A stretch of DNA of 64,000 bases from Psychrobacter sp. 28M-43. Lineage in GTDB: Bacteria > Pseudomonadota > Gammaproteobacteria > Pseudomonadales > Moraxellaceae. The notes under the pieces were generated by a model. That model was not told the origin of the DNA, did not search any database, and saw only the letters and a program-made list of their open reading frames with translations. How positions within the stretch are numbered: position 1 is the first letter of the stretch; each line of letters begins with the position of its first letter. The stretch spans positions 1,240,001 to 1,304,000 of the forward strand of contig NZ_CP061739.1 in NCBI RefSeq assembly GCF_014770435.1, in the 5' to 3' direction. Position numbers and translations under genes: made by a program. Positions 45,317 to 53,862 of this stretch are shown piece by piece.

Positions 45317-45685
45317 CTATGATCCGCGATAGGTGCTATAACCGTGCGCACTAAGCAGAAGCGGCACGTGATAATGACTGGCATCGTTTACTACAAAGTC
45401 GATAACCACTTGCGGGTAAAATGCTGTTAGCTGCTGAGCATCAAAATAAGACTGAGTATCGAACGTTACGGTATAGCGGCCAATATTTAGCTGACGCTCT
45501 GTGCTATCGATGGCTGTATCAAATTGCCAAGCGTCTGGTGTGACACGGCCATCACTATTGGTTGTGCCATGTGCCAATAATGTGGCGACACCATTGTCTT
45601 GTACGCGGTGTAAGGTAACGGCGACATCAGCGGCAGGTTTGCCAAGATGAGTGTCTAAGATATGTGATGATAGGGTGGCAGACAT
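45317..45685 (-). CDS. uraH: 5-hydroxyisourate hydrolase (transthyretin-like)
   Basis: The 122 residues match HIU hydrolase: LSSHILDTHLGKPAADVAVTL (His in the N-terminal motif), TTNSDGRV, YHVPLLLSAHGYSTYRGS with the diagnostic C-terminal YRGS and active-site His/Arg residues. It hydrolyses 5-hydroxyisourate to OHCU. AAGGA precedes the ATG. It sits between uraD (65-bp gap) and puuD. Confidence 0.95.
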   Translation of the reverse strand: MSATLSSHILDTHLGKPAADVAVTLHRVQDNGVATLLAHGTTNSDGRVTPDAWQFDTAIDSTERQLNIGRYTVTFDTQSYFDAQQLTAFYPQVVIDFVVNDASHYHVPLLLSAHGYSTYRGS

Positions 45686-45750
45686 AATGCTTCCTTTGTA
45701 TTCGTGAGAAATATAAATAGGGTGAAAATGCTAGTCTAACTCTGCGACTA

Positions 45751-46284
45751 CTATTTGCTTGTCGAAGCATTACCTAGTAATTTGTTTAAACGTAGACGCG
45801 TAATTTTATTTTGTTCAGCGGCTGCATTGGCAAGCTCTGTGGCACGATCGTTAGGCAAGCGAGCTAATAGCAGATCTAGCATTTGCTGCGCGCTTTTACC
45901 CGTTGCAAAGACAATAAAAATAAAACCAAATTTATCAAGATAGTCTCGATTGCCTTTGGCAAGTGCTTCGAGCACCTCATCGGCTGCATCGTTAGCGCCT
46001 GATTGTTCATGTGCGGCGCTACTTTGTGTGTTGCGGTATTTTTCTTTTAGAGATGCCACGTTACCGATTTGCGGATGTCCATCAAACGCTTCTAATAAGT
46101 TAGCCTCATCATTTTGTACTTTGTTCCAGATAGCGTCGCTACTTGCTAGCAGTGCGTCAACGTCTGCAAAAGGGCGGGCGTCTGCAAGTTTATATGCCCA
46201 GTTTTTACTGGTGCAGCAAGTTAATAGCTGAGCGATGGCGACTTCTTGTGATAAATCGTTGAATTGCGCTAAGGTTAAGCTCAC
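45751..46284 (-). CDS. uraD: OHCU decarboxylase
   Basis: The 177 residues match the UraD fold: FDGHPQIGNVASLKEKY (with the active-site His), SAAHEQSGANDAADEVLEALAKGNRDYLDKFGFIFIVFATGKSAQQML. It decarboxylates OHCU to S-allantoin. It is the first gene of the minus-strand urate operon uraD-uraH-puuD-puuE-alc-allA and is divergent from the tetR gene, with a TetR-type palindrome between. Confidence 0.94.
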   Translation of the reverse strand: MSLTLAQFNDLSQEVAIAQLLTCCTSKNWAYKLADARPFADVDALLASSDAIWNKVQNDEANLLEAFDGHPQIGNVASLKEKYRNTQSSAAHEQSGANDAADEVLEALAKGNRDYLDKFGFIFIVFATGKSAQQMLDLLLARLPNDRATELANAAAEQNKITRLRLNKLLGNASTSK

Positions 46285-46807
46285 GATGACATCCTTTTCT
46301 AATATGACAACCCGTTATCTGTATTGGGTGATAAGTGTTTGATAGAGGTTTATACCTTATGGTTATTTGCATAAACTTATAGGTATAAGCAGTAATTTTG
46401 ATAAGTAGCGGTTGCTTCAGCTTCATGAATAATTTGATTAAGCTAGCAGCTACTAGTTTGCATAAAATCAAAAGCTGATAATCTATGTGTTCGTAGTCAG
46501 AGCTTTGGCGTTTATATACGCTTTGCATAACTTCAAGCTATAGTGAACTGACAATATGAAACAGATTTGCTAAGGAAACACTGATATTTTAGCCGTCCAA
46601 AACGTCTGGCAAGAAGTGATTAATGACGGCGTAATTGATTTACAGTTCCCATTTTGCTAAAACCTGACTAATTGGTCAACTGTTTTATGCGAAATATTTT
46701 TATTTAACAGGTTATGCTGATCAAATCTATGTGTTTATATAAGAATACACAGCGAAATATAGCGACTATTTTGTCGAACCTGTCTCTTAAAGTGAGATAC
46801 CACTGCT
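46285..46807. other. Divergent regulatory region uraD / tetR
   Basis: 523 bp. The TetR-type palindrome at 46665-46678 is listed separately. Arms TTATACCT (46350-46357) and AGGTATAA (46381-46388), 23 bp apart, form a second inverted repeat nearer uraD. Confidence 0.5.
46665..46678. promoter_or_regulatory. Candidate operator between uraD and tetR
   Basis: TGACTAATTGGTCA, with flanking ACC to the left; the reverse complement TGACCAATTAGTCA is identical to the core before the NCS2 permease gene. Positioned 130 bp before tetR and 380 bp before uraD. Confidence 0.7.
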
Positions 46808-47473
46808 ATGACTCAAAACAATCAAAAGGAAGAAACCTCAGTGACTGATACGCCCTCGCACCGTAGCCAACAAGCCATTCGCGCACAGAACCAAGCGCTT
46901 ATCTTAGCGGCAGCTGAAGAAGAGTTTGTGCTTCAGAGCTATCGCGGCGCTACGATGCAGGGCATTGCCGATAGGGCAGGCTTACCTAAAGCCAATGTTC
47001 ACTACTACTTTAAAAATAAAAAGAATCTCTACATGGCAGTGCTGCGTTCGATCATTCAAGAATGGAACGAAGGTTTGGTAACCATGACAGTAGATAGCGA
47101 CCCAAAAACAGTCATCGAAAAATTTGTCCGTACCAAACTACATCAGGCATTTATCAATCCAAGTCGCCATAAACTGTTTGCGATTGAAGTCATCGGCGGT
47201 GCACCGCATTTGCATGAATTTATGTCCACTACGATGAAGGAGTGGGTACACGATAAAGCACAGGTAATGAAAGAGTGGCACAAGCAAGGCAAAATTGGGA
47301 TTACTGACCCTCTCCAACTACTGATATTGATTTGGGCGACTACCCAACGTTATGCTGAATTTGAGATTGAGATCGTTGGATTAATGGATAAGACGGCATA
47401 TGACGCAGCAGATGAAGCACGTGCGGCAGATTTTCTGGTGCCTTTTATTCTAAAAGGCTGTGGCCTTGAATGA
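46808..47473 (+). CDS. TetR-family regulator (RutR-like), probable controller of purine catabolism
   Basis: The 221 residues have a disordered N-terminus, a TetR helix-turn-helix (about 28-75; RAQNQALILAAAEEEFVLQ, MQGIADRAGLPKANVHYYFKNKKNLYMAVL) and a RutR-type C-terminal domain (FVRTKLHQAFINPSRHKLFA, IEVIGGAPHLHEFMSTTMKE, LLILIWATTQRYAEFEIEI). RutR senses uracil or thymine and controls pyrimidine and purine degradation in E. coli. Here it lies amid purine genes, and three palindromes close to the RutR site flank its targets, so a purine-type ligand (for example xanthine or urate) seems likely but is inferred. Confidence 0.88.
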   Translation: MTQNNQKEETSVTDTPSHRSQQAIRAQNQALILAAAEEEFVLQSYRGATMQGIADRAGLPKANVHYYFKNKKNLYMAVLRSIIQEWNEGLVTMTVDSDPKTVIEKFVRTKLHQAFINPSRHKLFAIEVIGGAPHLHEFMSTTMKEWVHDKAQVMKEWHKQGKIGITDPLQLLILIWATTQRYAEFEIEIVGLMDKTAYDAADEARAADFLVPFILKGCGLE

Positions 47474-47532
47474 TAACAAGATAGCTATTTGACAGGGTGC
47501 CTATTTAATAAGTCAGGTGCTTAATCAGCGAA

Positions 47533-47563
47533 GTGCACAGATTGTTTCTATTTTTCTGTGCAC
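47533..47563. terminator. Hairpin between convergent tetR and permease genes
   Basis: GTGCACAGA pairs with TCTGTGCAC around a T-rich 13-base loop. The flanks lack a good T run, so termination is possible but unproven. Confidence 0.5.
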
Positions 47564-47615
47564 CTCGTTTACGGCTAAATACTTCGATATATTTAACCCT
47601 AGCTTGCGTTTAGTC

Positions 47616-49022
47616 TTAAGCGACTTCCTGCGTTGGTTCTAAACCGTCGTCAGCATGCTGTGCTTTGGTATCAAACTCGATGCCATAGTTTTTGGGTAAA
47701 ATCATATCAAGCGTGATAGCCACAATCCCTGCCATCGTTACTGCTGAGCCAAAGATATTCTGAAAGAACTGCGGCGTTTGTGACAGTACGTCAGGGACGA
47801 AGGCGATACCCGTTGCCAGACCCAGTGAGGTGGCAATGATTAAGACATTACGATGCGTAAATTGCACGGTAGATAAGATACGAATGCCCGCAGTCGCCAC
47901 AGTCGCAAACATCAGTAGCGTGACGCCGCCAACGACAGGCTTCGGTAATTGGGTAAAAATAGCACCAAGGACAGGGAACAGTCCCATCAGGCATAGGATG
48001 CCGCCCACATAGAAACCCACATAGCGACTGGCAATACCCGTCATTTGGATCACACCGTTGTTTTGGCTAAAGGTCGTCACGGGGAAGGTATTGAATACCG
48101 CTGCAATCAGAGAGTTAACACCATCTCCTAGTACGCCGCCTTTGATGCGTTTCTCATAGAGAGGGCCTTTAATCGGTTCACCTGATATCATCGAGGTAGC
48201 CGTCAAATCGCCTGAGGTCTCGATACTGGTAATGATATACATAAAGGCAACAGGAATAAAAGCTTGCCAATCAAAACCAAAGCCATATTTAAAAGGGATC
48301 GGCACCGTAAAAAAAGCGGCTTCAGAAACCAGTGAAAAATCGATACGTCCCATAAATACGGCCGCGATAAGGCCGAGCATCAAACCGATAAAGATGGCGC
48401 TTGAGCGAATGACTTTATTGTTGATGATACTAATCAGTACGACACTTGCCAGCACACCACCGCCCAAAAGCAAGTTGGGAATGCTACCAAAATCTTCAGC
48501 ACCAAACCCGCCTGCTAAGTCAGTCAGACCTACCTTGGTTAATGACAAACCAATCGTGACAATCACGCAGCCTGTAACAATAGGGCTCATAAAAGATTTG
48601 AGTTTGGTAATAAACTGACTCAAAAATATCTCAACAAATGCACCGAGAAATGAAACGCCAAAAATAACGGATAATATCTCTTCTGGACCACCACCGCGGT
48701 TTTTTACCACAAATCCTGCCGTCAGTACTGCTGCCAAAAATCCAAAACTGGTGCCTTGTAACGCCATGAGGCCAGAGCCAACAGGACCTACTTTACGAGT
48801 CTGAATAAAGGTTGCAACGCCAGATACTATCAATGACATACTGAGAAGGTAGGGGATATGCTCTCCTAAACCTAATGTGCCACCTATGATAAGAGAGGGT
48901 GTGATGATACCTACAAACGCTGCAAGTACGTGCTGTATAGCACCTAAAAATGCTTTAATGGGGGTAGGACGGTCATGCAGTCTATACAGTAAATCGGTAT
49001 TCGCTGGAACGTTTTCACTCAT
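47616..49022 (-). CDS. NCS2-family xanthine/urate permease (XanP/UacT-like)
   Basis: The 468 residues have about 14 membrane segments and the NCS2 motifs: GLMALQGTSFGFLAAVL, the TM8 region with IITSIETSGDLTATSMISGE and the motif TFSQNNGVIQMTGIASRYVGF that marks xanthine/urate carriers rather than uracil carriers. It imports oxidised purines by H+ symport. AGGAGG precedes the ATG. A perfect RutR-type palindrome lies 193-212 bp upstream, and the gene is next to tetR, so induction by purines is expected. Confidence 0.92.
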   Translation of the reverse strand: MSENVPANTDLLYRLHDRPTPIKAFLGAIQHVLAAFVGIITPSLIIGGTLGLGEHIPYLLSMSLIVSGVATFIQTRKVGPVGSGLMALQGTSFGFLAAVLTAGFVVKNRGGGPEEILSVIFGVSFLGAFVEIFLSQFITKLKSFMSPIVTGCVIVTIGLSLTKVGLTDLAGGFGAEDFGSIPNLLLGGGVLASVVLISIINNKVIRSSAIFIGLMLGLIAAVFMGRIDFSLVSEAAFFTVPIPFKYGFGFDWQAFIPVAFMYIITSIETSGDLTATSMISGEPIKGPLYEKRIKGGVLGDGVNSLIAAVFNTFPVTTFSQNNGVIQMTGIASRYVGFYVGGILCLMGLFPVLGAIFTQLPKPVVGGVTLLMFATVATAGIRILSTVQFTHRNVLIIATSLGLATGIAFVPDVLSQTPQFFQNIFGSAVTMAGIVAITLDMILPKNYGIEFDTKAQHADDGLEPTQEVA

Positions 49023-49427
49023 GGTGGTTTCCTCCTAAAATAACTGCTTAGTACCCGCTTGACTGTAGATATCAGACAATGTGGTAAATCACGAGATCAA
49101 AGTTTTAACCCAATCTTTGACTTGTTTTTTTATCGATGTAAACAATAGGGGTACGCATCCGTCTGTAAGATAAATAATGAAAATAGCTAATATATGTTGG
49201 CTAATATTTGAACAACCTGACCAATTAGTCAGGTCTATTTAGGGTATAGGTAAAATACAAGTCATTGCAATGTTTTTTTTGGTACTAGTGCGTTTACAGG
49301 TTTGTTACGAAAGAGGGAGGGTTAGGTAACATTGAAAAGTAGATCGAAAAAACGAGGAGTACTGACTGACCATTGAGAACGAATAAGTACTAAGATCTAT
49401 CGGCAGCTCTATTGCTGTTTTTTAAAC
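49023..49427. other. Regulatory region upstream of the NCS2 permease gene
   Basis: 405 bp between two minus-strand genes. Contains the palindrome at 49215-49234, listed separately. Otherwise AT-rich with nothing recognised. Confidence 0.5.
49215..49234. promoter_or_regulatory. Candidate operator upstream of the NCS2 permease (best copy)
   Basis: ACCTGACCAATTAGTCAGGT has 7-bp perfect arms (ACCTGAC/GTCAGGT) and resembles the RutR site TTGACCANNTGGTCAA. It is the longest of three related sites in the window. Confidence 0.72.
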
Positions 49428-49464
49428 AAAAAAAAGCCCCAACCATAACGACTATGATTGGGGC
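49428..49464 (-). terminator. Intrinsic terminator after tolB
   Basis: Minus-strand GCCCCAATCATA pairs with TATGGTTGGGGC (one G-U) and is followed by eight Ts, 68 bp past the tolB stop. It closes the tol operon. Confidence 0.87.
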
Positions 49465-49531
49465 ATTTCAATTTTGCTTACTTGATATTTATTCTACTAT
49501 AACCAAAATTGCTACTTTAGTGGTCGACCAG

Positions 49532-50824
49532 TTATTTTGGGCTTGATGACCATACAGGTGAGCGGATAACACCTTGTCCTGATTTACCAAACGCTTCGCC
49601 ACCGTTGAGAGATTTGATGGTCAGTACGCCTTTGCCGCCTTGGGTCGATGCGTAGACCACGCGTTTACCGTTTGGTGAGAAGCTTGGTGCTTCATCAATA
49701 CCTGTATTGCCAAGATTGGTAGTGATAGCACCATTACTATTCATAATAGCTGCTGAGCGCCCACTCAAAAAGGCAATTTGTGTACCGTCACTGCTAAACT
49801 GCGGGCTGGTTGCATAACCACCGTTTGACACTTTAGTCGTTTGTCCTGTGGCAAACTCGTAGCGATAGACTTGCGGCTTGTTAAAGCCAGTTTTATCACT
49901 GACAAACACAAAAGATTTGCCGTCTGGTGCATAGCTTGGCTGCACTTCACTGCTTGGTAAATTAGTGAGCCTTCTAGGTGTACCGCCGCTGGCACTCATC
50001 TCATAGATATCAGCGCTACCTTCAAAGCTGCTAGAGAATAATATCTTGCTGCCATCAGGAGAGAACGAGGGGCTTAGGTTACTACCTGAAAAAGGCGTCA
50101 GAGCAGTTGCACCGCCGCCACTGACGTTTTGCACGTAGATAACAGGATATGATTTCTCACGTTGTACTGAGTAGGCGATACGGTTGCCATCAGGTGACCA
50201 TGCTGGTGAAAAAATAGATCCTGTCACTTCAGTAATGGTTCTAGCGTTTTCGCCATCAGCATCCATTACTTTGAGACGAGAGATCTTTTGCTTGCCAGTT
50301 CCTGTTTCTTCAATATAAGCAATGCGTCCTGAGAAGTCCCCTGGAATACCAGTAATCAGCTCGTACACTTTGTCTGCAATGACATGACCAGCGTAACGCA
50401 TACTTTCTCTATTGTTGTCAGCAGTTAGGCTTTGCTTGCCTTCTATCACGCGACCAGATTTGACATCGATGACTTCGTAATCGGTGATTATTTTGCCACG
50501 ATTGGTACGCGTGCTGCCGACGACCAGATACGGTATGCCCATGCTTTGCCAAACGGGTAATGTGCCTGTCAGCTCTTTACTACTGTGCGGCTGCTGCGGT
50601 AGATCTTGATTGGTTACTTTTAGCTCGGTTTTACTCAAGTCATTGAATATAATCGGTGATAAGACAGAGTCACCTGCAAACGGCACAAACGCGACTTGGT
50701 TTTGCTGAACAGGAATTTCATAGTCTAATTCTAGTACAACAGGTGCAGCGAGCACGCTTTGCGATATTAGCAATGCTGAGGTACTGGCGAGTAATGAGAC
50801 TAGTAATTTTTTTTGGGTACGCAT
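49532..50824 (-). CDS. tolB: Tol-Pal system periplasmic protein TolB
   Basis: The 430 residues start with a signal peptide (cleavage after VLA, about residue 26), an N-terminal alpha/beta domain (to ~165) and a six-bladed beta-propeller with repeats such as FSPAWSPDGNRIAYS, LSPSFSPDGSKILFSS, VQPSYAPDGKSFVFVSD, TSPQFSSDGTQIAFLSG and EAPSFSPNGKRVVYAS. TolB links TolA to Pal in the envelope constriction machinery. Last gene of tolQRAB; the usual next gene, pal, is absent and a terminator follows. Confidence 0.95.
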   Translation of the reverse strand: MRTQKKLLVSLLASTSALLISQSVLAAPVVLELDYEIPVQQNQVAFVPFAGDSVLSPIIFNDLSKTELKVTNQDLPQQPHSSKELTGTLPVWQSMGIPYLVVGSTRTNRGKIITDYEVIDVKSGRVIEGKQSLTADNNRESMRYAGHVIADKVYELITGIPGDFSGRIAYIEETGTGKQKISRLKVMDADGENARTITEVTGSIFSPAWSPDGNRIAYSVQREKSYPVIYVQNVSGGGATALTPFSGSNLSPSFSPDGSKILFSSSFEGSADIYEMSASGGTPRRLTNLPSSEVQPSYAPDGKSFVFVSDKTGFNKPQVYRYEFATGQTTKVSNGGYATSPQFSSDGTQIAFLSGRSAAIMNSNGAITTNLGNTGIDEAPSFSPNGKRVVYASTQGGKGVLTIKSLNGGEAFGKSGQGVIRSPVWSSSPK

Positions 50825-50960
50825 GAGTAAATGGAGCTCCTAAAATTAGTATGATATTCATTTTTTATTTAATGAGACAAGCATCTAGATGAGGCAGCAA
50901 CCTATGCGAGACAAGCCGCTTAACGTCACGTTACCAATATTATAAGAACCTAGCAACTGA

Positions 50961-51983
50961 TTAATTGCTGCCTTTAAACTGTATGGTAAAAGTCGGGTAT
51001 TTAGGGTCATCAGCATCAATCGGGAGGCTACCAGTATTGAGTACCGCTTGTCTTGCCGCTTCGTTGACCGTGCTATCAGGTCCAGAGGCCGTCACATTGA
51101 TCACATCGCCATTTGCATTGACAGTGATGGTCAGGGTGGCACGTTGAGTAGAGCCTCGCGCAGCAGTAGGCGGCGTATAGTTGCGCTTAATTAAGTTAAT
51201 GATTTCATTATTGCTGGCACCACGGCTACCACTAGATGCAGAGCGGCTACTGCCCTTGGACGTACTAGAGGTTGACGTATCACCAGACACAGTAGACTGC
51301 CCATCTGACAGGCTAAAGGTTTTGCCTGCATTGCCAGAGCCGGCAGTATCAATCTCAATATTGCGATCAGTAGCAGTAGGACGTTTTATCTTTGGTGGAT
51401 TGTTCTGCTTTTGACGAAACTCTCCCAGCCTTTTTTGTTCTTCTATGAGCTGATCGCGTTTGCTTTGATCCACTTGGTCAAGCTCTTCCATAGCTGATTC
51501 GTCTAGTTGTGCTGCCCACTCAGCCATTTTGCGCTCATACTCTTGATTCTGCTCAAGCAGACGTTGTTGATGGTCTTCGCTCATCAGTATGGGTTGACCA
51601 GCTGGCTCCTCAGATCGTGTAAATACAGGCACGCGCTGAGAGCTTGACTGACTTGGATTTTGTGCACTGACGCTACTACCAGACACTTCTGGCTGAGCAC
51701 TACTGGACGAATCGCTAGTGCTGCTATCCATCTGCATTGCGCTGGCTGCTGCACGGTTGGCCAGTATTTGTCCTTGCATTTCAGCAAGTTGCTCAGGAGA
51801 TACCATGACCGTCTCAATACTACCAGCAGTCTCAACTTCAGTGGTTTGATAGTTATAAACCAGTATGCCGATGATAAGGCCATGCGCCAGTAAGCTTAGC
51901 AACGTCGGCAGTGTTAACCCGTTGCTTTCTGGTTCGGTAGGTACATAGACGGCAGGAGCATTATGCATGGTAAGGATACTCAT
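50961..51983 (-). CDS. tolA: Tol-Pal system protein TolA
   Basis: The 340 residues have an inner-membrane anchor (about 27-48; LPTLLSLLAHGLIIGILVYNY), a Ser/Gln-rich segment, a charged helical stretch (about 140-205) and a C-terminal TonB-like domain (about 262-340; NLIKRNYTPPTAARGSTQR, ATLTITVNANGDVINVTASG, VNEAARQAVL). TolA spans the periplasm and uses proton-motive force from TolQR to engage TolB/Pal. The helical domain is shorter than in E. coli (421 residues). Between tolR (73-bp gap) and tolB (136-bp gap). Confidence 0.92.
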   Translation of the reverse strand: MSILTMHNAPAVYVPTEPESNGLTLPTLLSLLAHGLIIGILVYNYQTTEVETAGSIETVMVSPEQLAEMQGQILANRAAASAMQMDSSTSDSSSSAQPEVSGSSVSAQNPSQSSSQRVPVFTRSEEPAGQPILMSEDHQQRLLEQNQEYERKMAEWAAQLDESAMEELDQVDQSKRDQLIEEQKRLGEFRQKQNNPPKIKRPTATDRNIEIDTAGSGNAGKTFSLSDGQSTVSGDTSTSSTSKGSSRSASSGSRGASNNEIINLIKRNYTPPTAARGSTQRATLTITVNANGDVINVTASGPDSTVNEAARQAVLNTGSLPIDADDPKYPTFTIQFKGSN

Positions 51984-52056
51984 GAACGTGATTTGTCAGA
52001 TTGACTACTAGAATTGGCTATTATGATATAAGACATTTACTAAAGGACGCTTATCA

Positions 52057-52515
52057 CTATAAAGAAGGTGTGGGTAGTGGCGCACCAGTCAGTAACCCAA
52101 CTTTCTCGATACCTGCTTGTTGCAAAGTTGCCATGAGCGTCATGATGGCACCATACTGATTGTTTTGATCGGCATTGATCATTACCTGTACTGGCTCAGT
52201 GTTACTATTATCGCTCTGAGACTGCAGGTTAGATAATGTATTAATCAGCTCAGGCTCACTTACTGGCACATCGACATTGCTTTCATAACTGATGAAAATA
52301 TCACCCTTGTCAGTCAAAGAAACAATCACAGGTAATTGGCTTTGACTCATGGTATTAGTTTGTTCTTTTGGCAGATCAACATCGACACCTGTAATCAGCA
52401 TTGGCGCTGTGACCATAAATATCACCAGTAGCACTAGCATGACGTCAATATAAGGTACGACGTTCATTTCTGCATTAAGGGCTTTTTTTTCACGGCCGTA
52501 GGGGTTTGGTTTCAT
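52057..52515 (-). CDS. tolR: Tol-Pal system protein TolR
   Basis: The 152 residues are of the ExbD/TolR type: one membrane segment with the proton-channel Asp (NVVPYIDVMLVLLVIFMVTAP) then a periplasmic domain (VDLPKEQTNTMSQSQLPVIVSL, VMINADQNNQYGAIMTLM). With TolQ it forms the proton channel powering TolA. Start overlaps the tolQ stop by 4 bp (ATGA). Confidence 0.94.
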   Translation of the reverse strand: MKPNPYGREKKALNAEMNVVPYIDVMLVLLVIFMVTAPMLITGVDVDLPKEQTNTMSQSQLPVIVSLTDKGDIFISYESNVDVPVSEPELINTLSNLQSQSDNSNTEPVQVMINADQNNQYGAIMTLMATLQQAGIEKVGLLTGAPLPTPSL

Positions 52516-53234
52516 AGCCCTGTCACCTGACCTGCATTAACTTGGGTTTCTTTGCTAATAGGCGCTTGTACGCTTGTCTCACGCTGCAGCATGCCCGTCA
52601 TCTCATCACAAAATAAGGCACGCGAGTCATATAGTCGGCTCGATTTTGCTGTGAAGTGATTGTATGCCAATACTGCAGGGATAGCGGCAAACAAACCCAT
52701 GGCTGTAGCAATCAGTGCTTCGGCAATACCGGGTGCTACAGAGGCGAGGGTAGCTTGCTCAGTTTGAGACAGTCCCAAGAATGCATTCATGATACCCCAC
52801 ACGGTACCGAACAATCCGATATACGGAGCAACGGAGCCAATGCTGGCTAGCGTCGTCAGTCCTGACTCAAGCAATTGCTGCTGACGACCTAGGCCGACAC
52901 GTAGCTTGCGTTCAACACCATCGATAATATCGTCTTTAGGTTGACGTTTCTTATGCATTCTTAGGTATTCTGAAAAGCCTACATAAAAAATTTGCTCAAG
53001 TCCCTGACGGTCAGGAGAGCCCTGAATGCCTTGATATAGCTTGGCCAAGTCTTCGCCTGACCAAAACCAAGTCTCAAACTGTTGATCAAAGTTTTTGGCT
53101 GTACCAAGTCGCGCACTCATGCGAAAAATAATAACCCAACTGAGTAAAGAGGCTAATAACAATAGTGCCATCACAATCTGCACCAATAGACTGGCTTGGG
53201 TAATAAGATCGACAATATTTAATGATTCAGGCAT
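52512..53234 (-). CDS. tolQ: Tol-Pal system protein TolQ
   Basis: The 240 residues are of the ExbB/TolQ/MotA family, with three membrane segments (about 15-37, 133-155, 172-195), including the conserved GLTTLASIGSVAPYIGLFGTVWGIMNAF and ALIATAMGLFAAIPAVLAYN. TolQ surrounds TolR to form the proton-driven motor. First gene of tolQRAB; no ybgC lies before it. Confidence 0.95.
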   Translation of the reverse strand: MPESLNIVDLITQASLLVQIVMALLLLASLLSWVIIFRMSARLGTAKNFDQQFETWFWSGEDLAKLYQGIQGSPDRQGLEQIFYVGFSEYLRMHKKRQPKDDIIDGVERKLRVGLGRQQQLLESGLTTLASIGSVAPYIGLFGTVWGIMNAFLGLSQTEQATLASVAPGIAEALIATAMGLFAAIPAVLAYNHFTAKSSRLYDSRALFCDEMTGMLQRETSVQAPISKETQVNAGQVTGL

Positions 53235-53862
53235 GTAATGGACTCACGAATAATTGATAACAGCTGGCTGGAATAGTGATATCCGAACCAGACAACCTCT
53301 AAACAAACACTATTTACTTTTTATTATTTAACACGCAGCACGATTCTTCACTAAAAATTTGTAACTGTGCTTAGAAAAATGCTGCAACAGTAAGTATCGC
53401 GATTTAGGTATCGGTATAATAACCCCCTAGTTTACTTCTAAATGAGAGAAAGGTCATTATTAATGTGTTAAACGACTATTTAGTTGGGCTGCTACTGATT
53501 CATTCGATAGTTGGTTGGATAACATGAATAATGACCGAGCAAATACTTATCATCTAAAATTATTGACTCAAACCGAATATTATCTTAATGACGAATAGAA
53601 AGTAGTTTTTCGAATAGCGTAGGGCAACATGGCTGTATGTGGCTTTTCATATGGCTTTTCTGACCAATAGTCTTGAAGTCTTTCAAAATCGCATTTTGTA
53701 CGAGATAGACATTATCAACGATTGAGTTTGTAAGATAACTGGTCTAATATGTTACGCTTTGTTACTACATTATTCTTATTGTGGCATCGTTATTTTTTCG
53801 CTGAGGTCATGTTTAATTTTAGGTAATGATGACTTTTTATTAGCCAGTCGGGGGCGACACTT
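53235..53862. other. Divergent intergenic region tolQ / purine permease
   Basis: 628 bp. TGACCAATAGTC at 53661-53672 looks like the TetR-type operator but lacks one base in the centre, so its arms are out of phase. No gene seen. Confidence 0.4.

Noticed and set aside
46350..46388. Inverted repeat TTATACCT/AGGTATAA as a second operator
   Set aside because: Spacer of 23 bp is too long for a dimer site and no second copy was seen; left as a note only.
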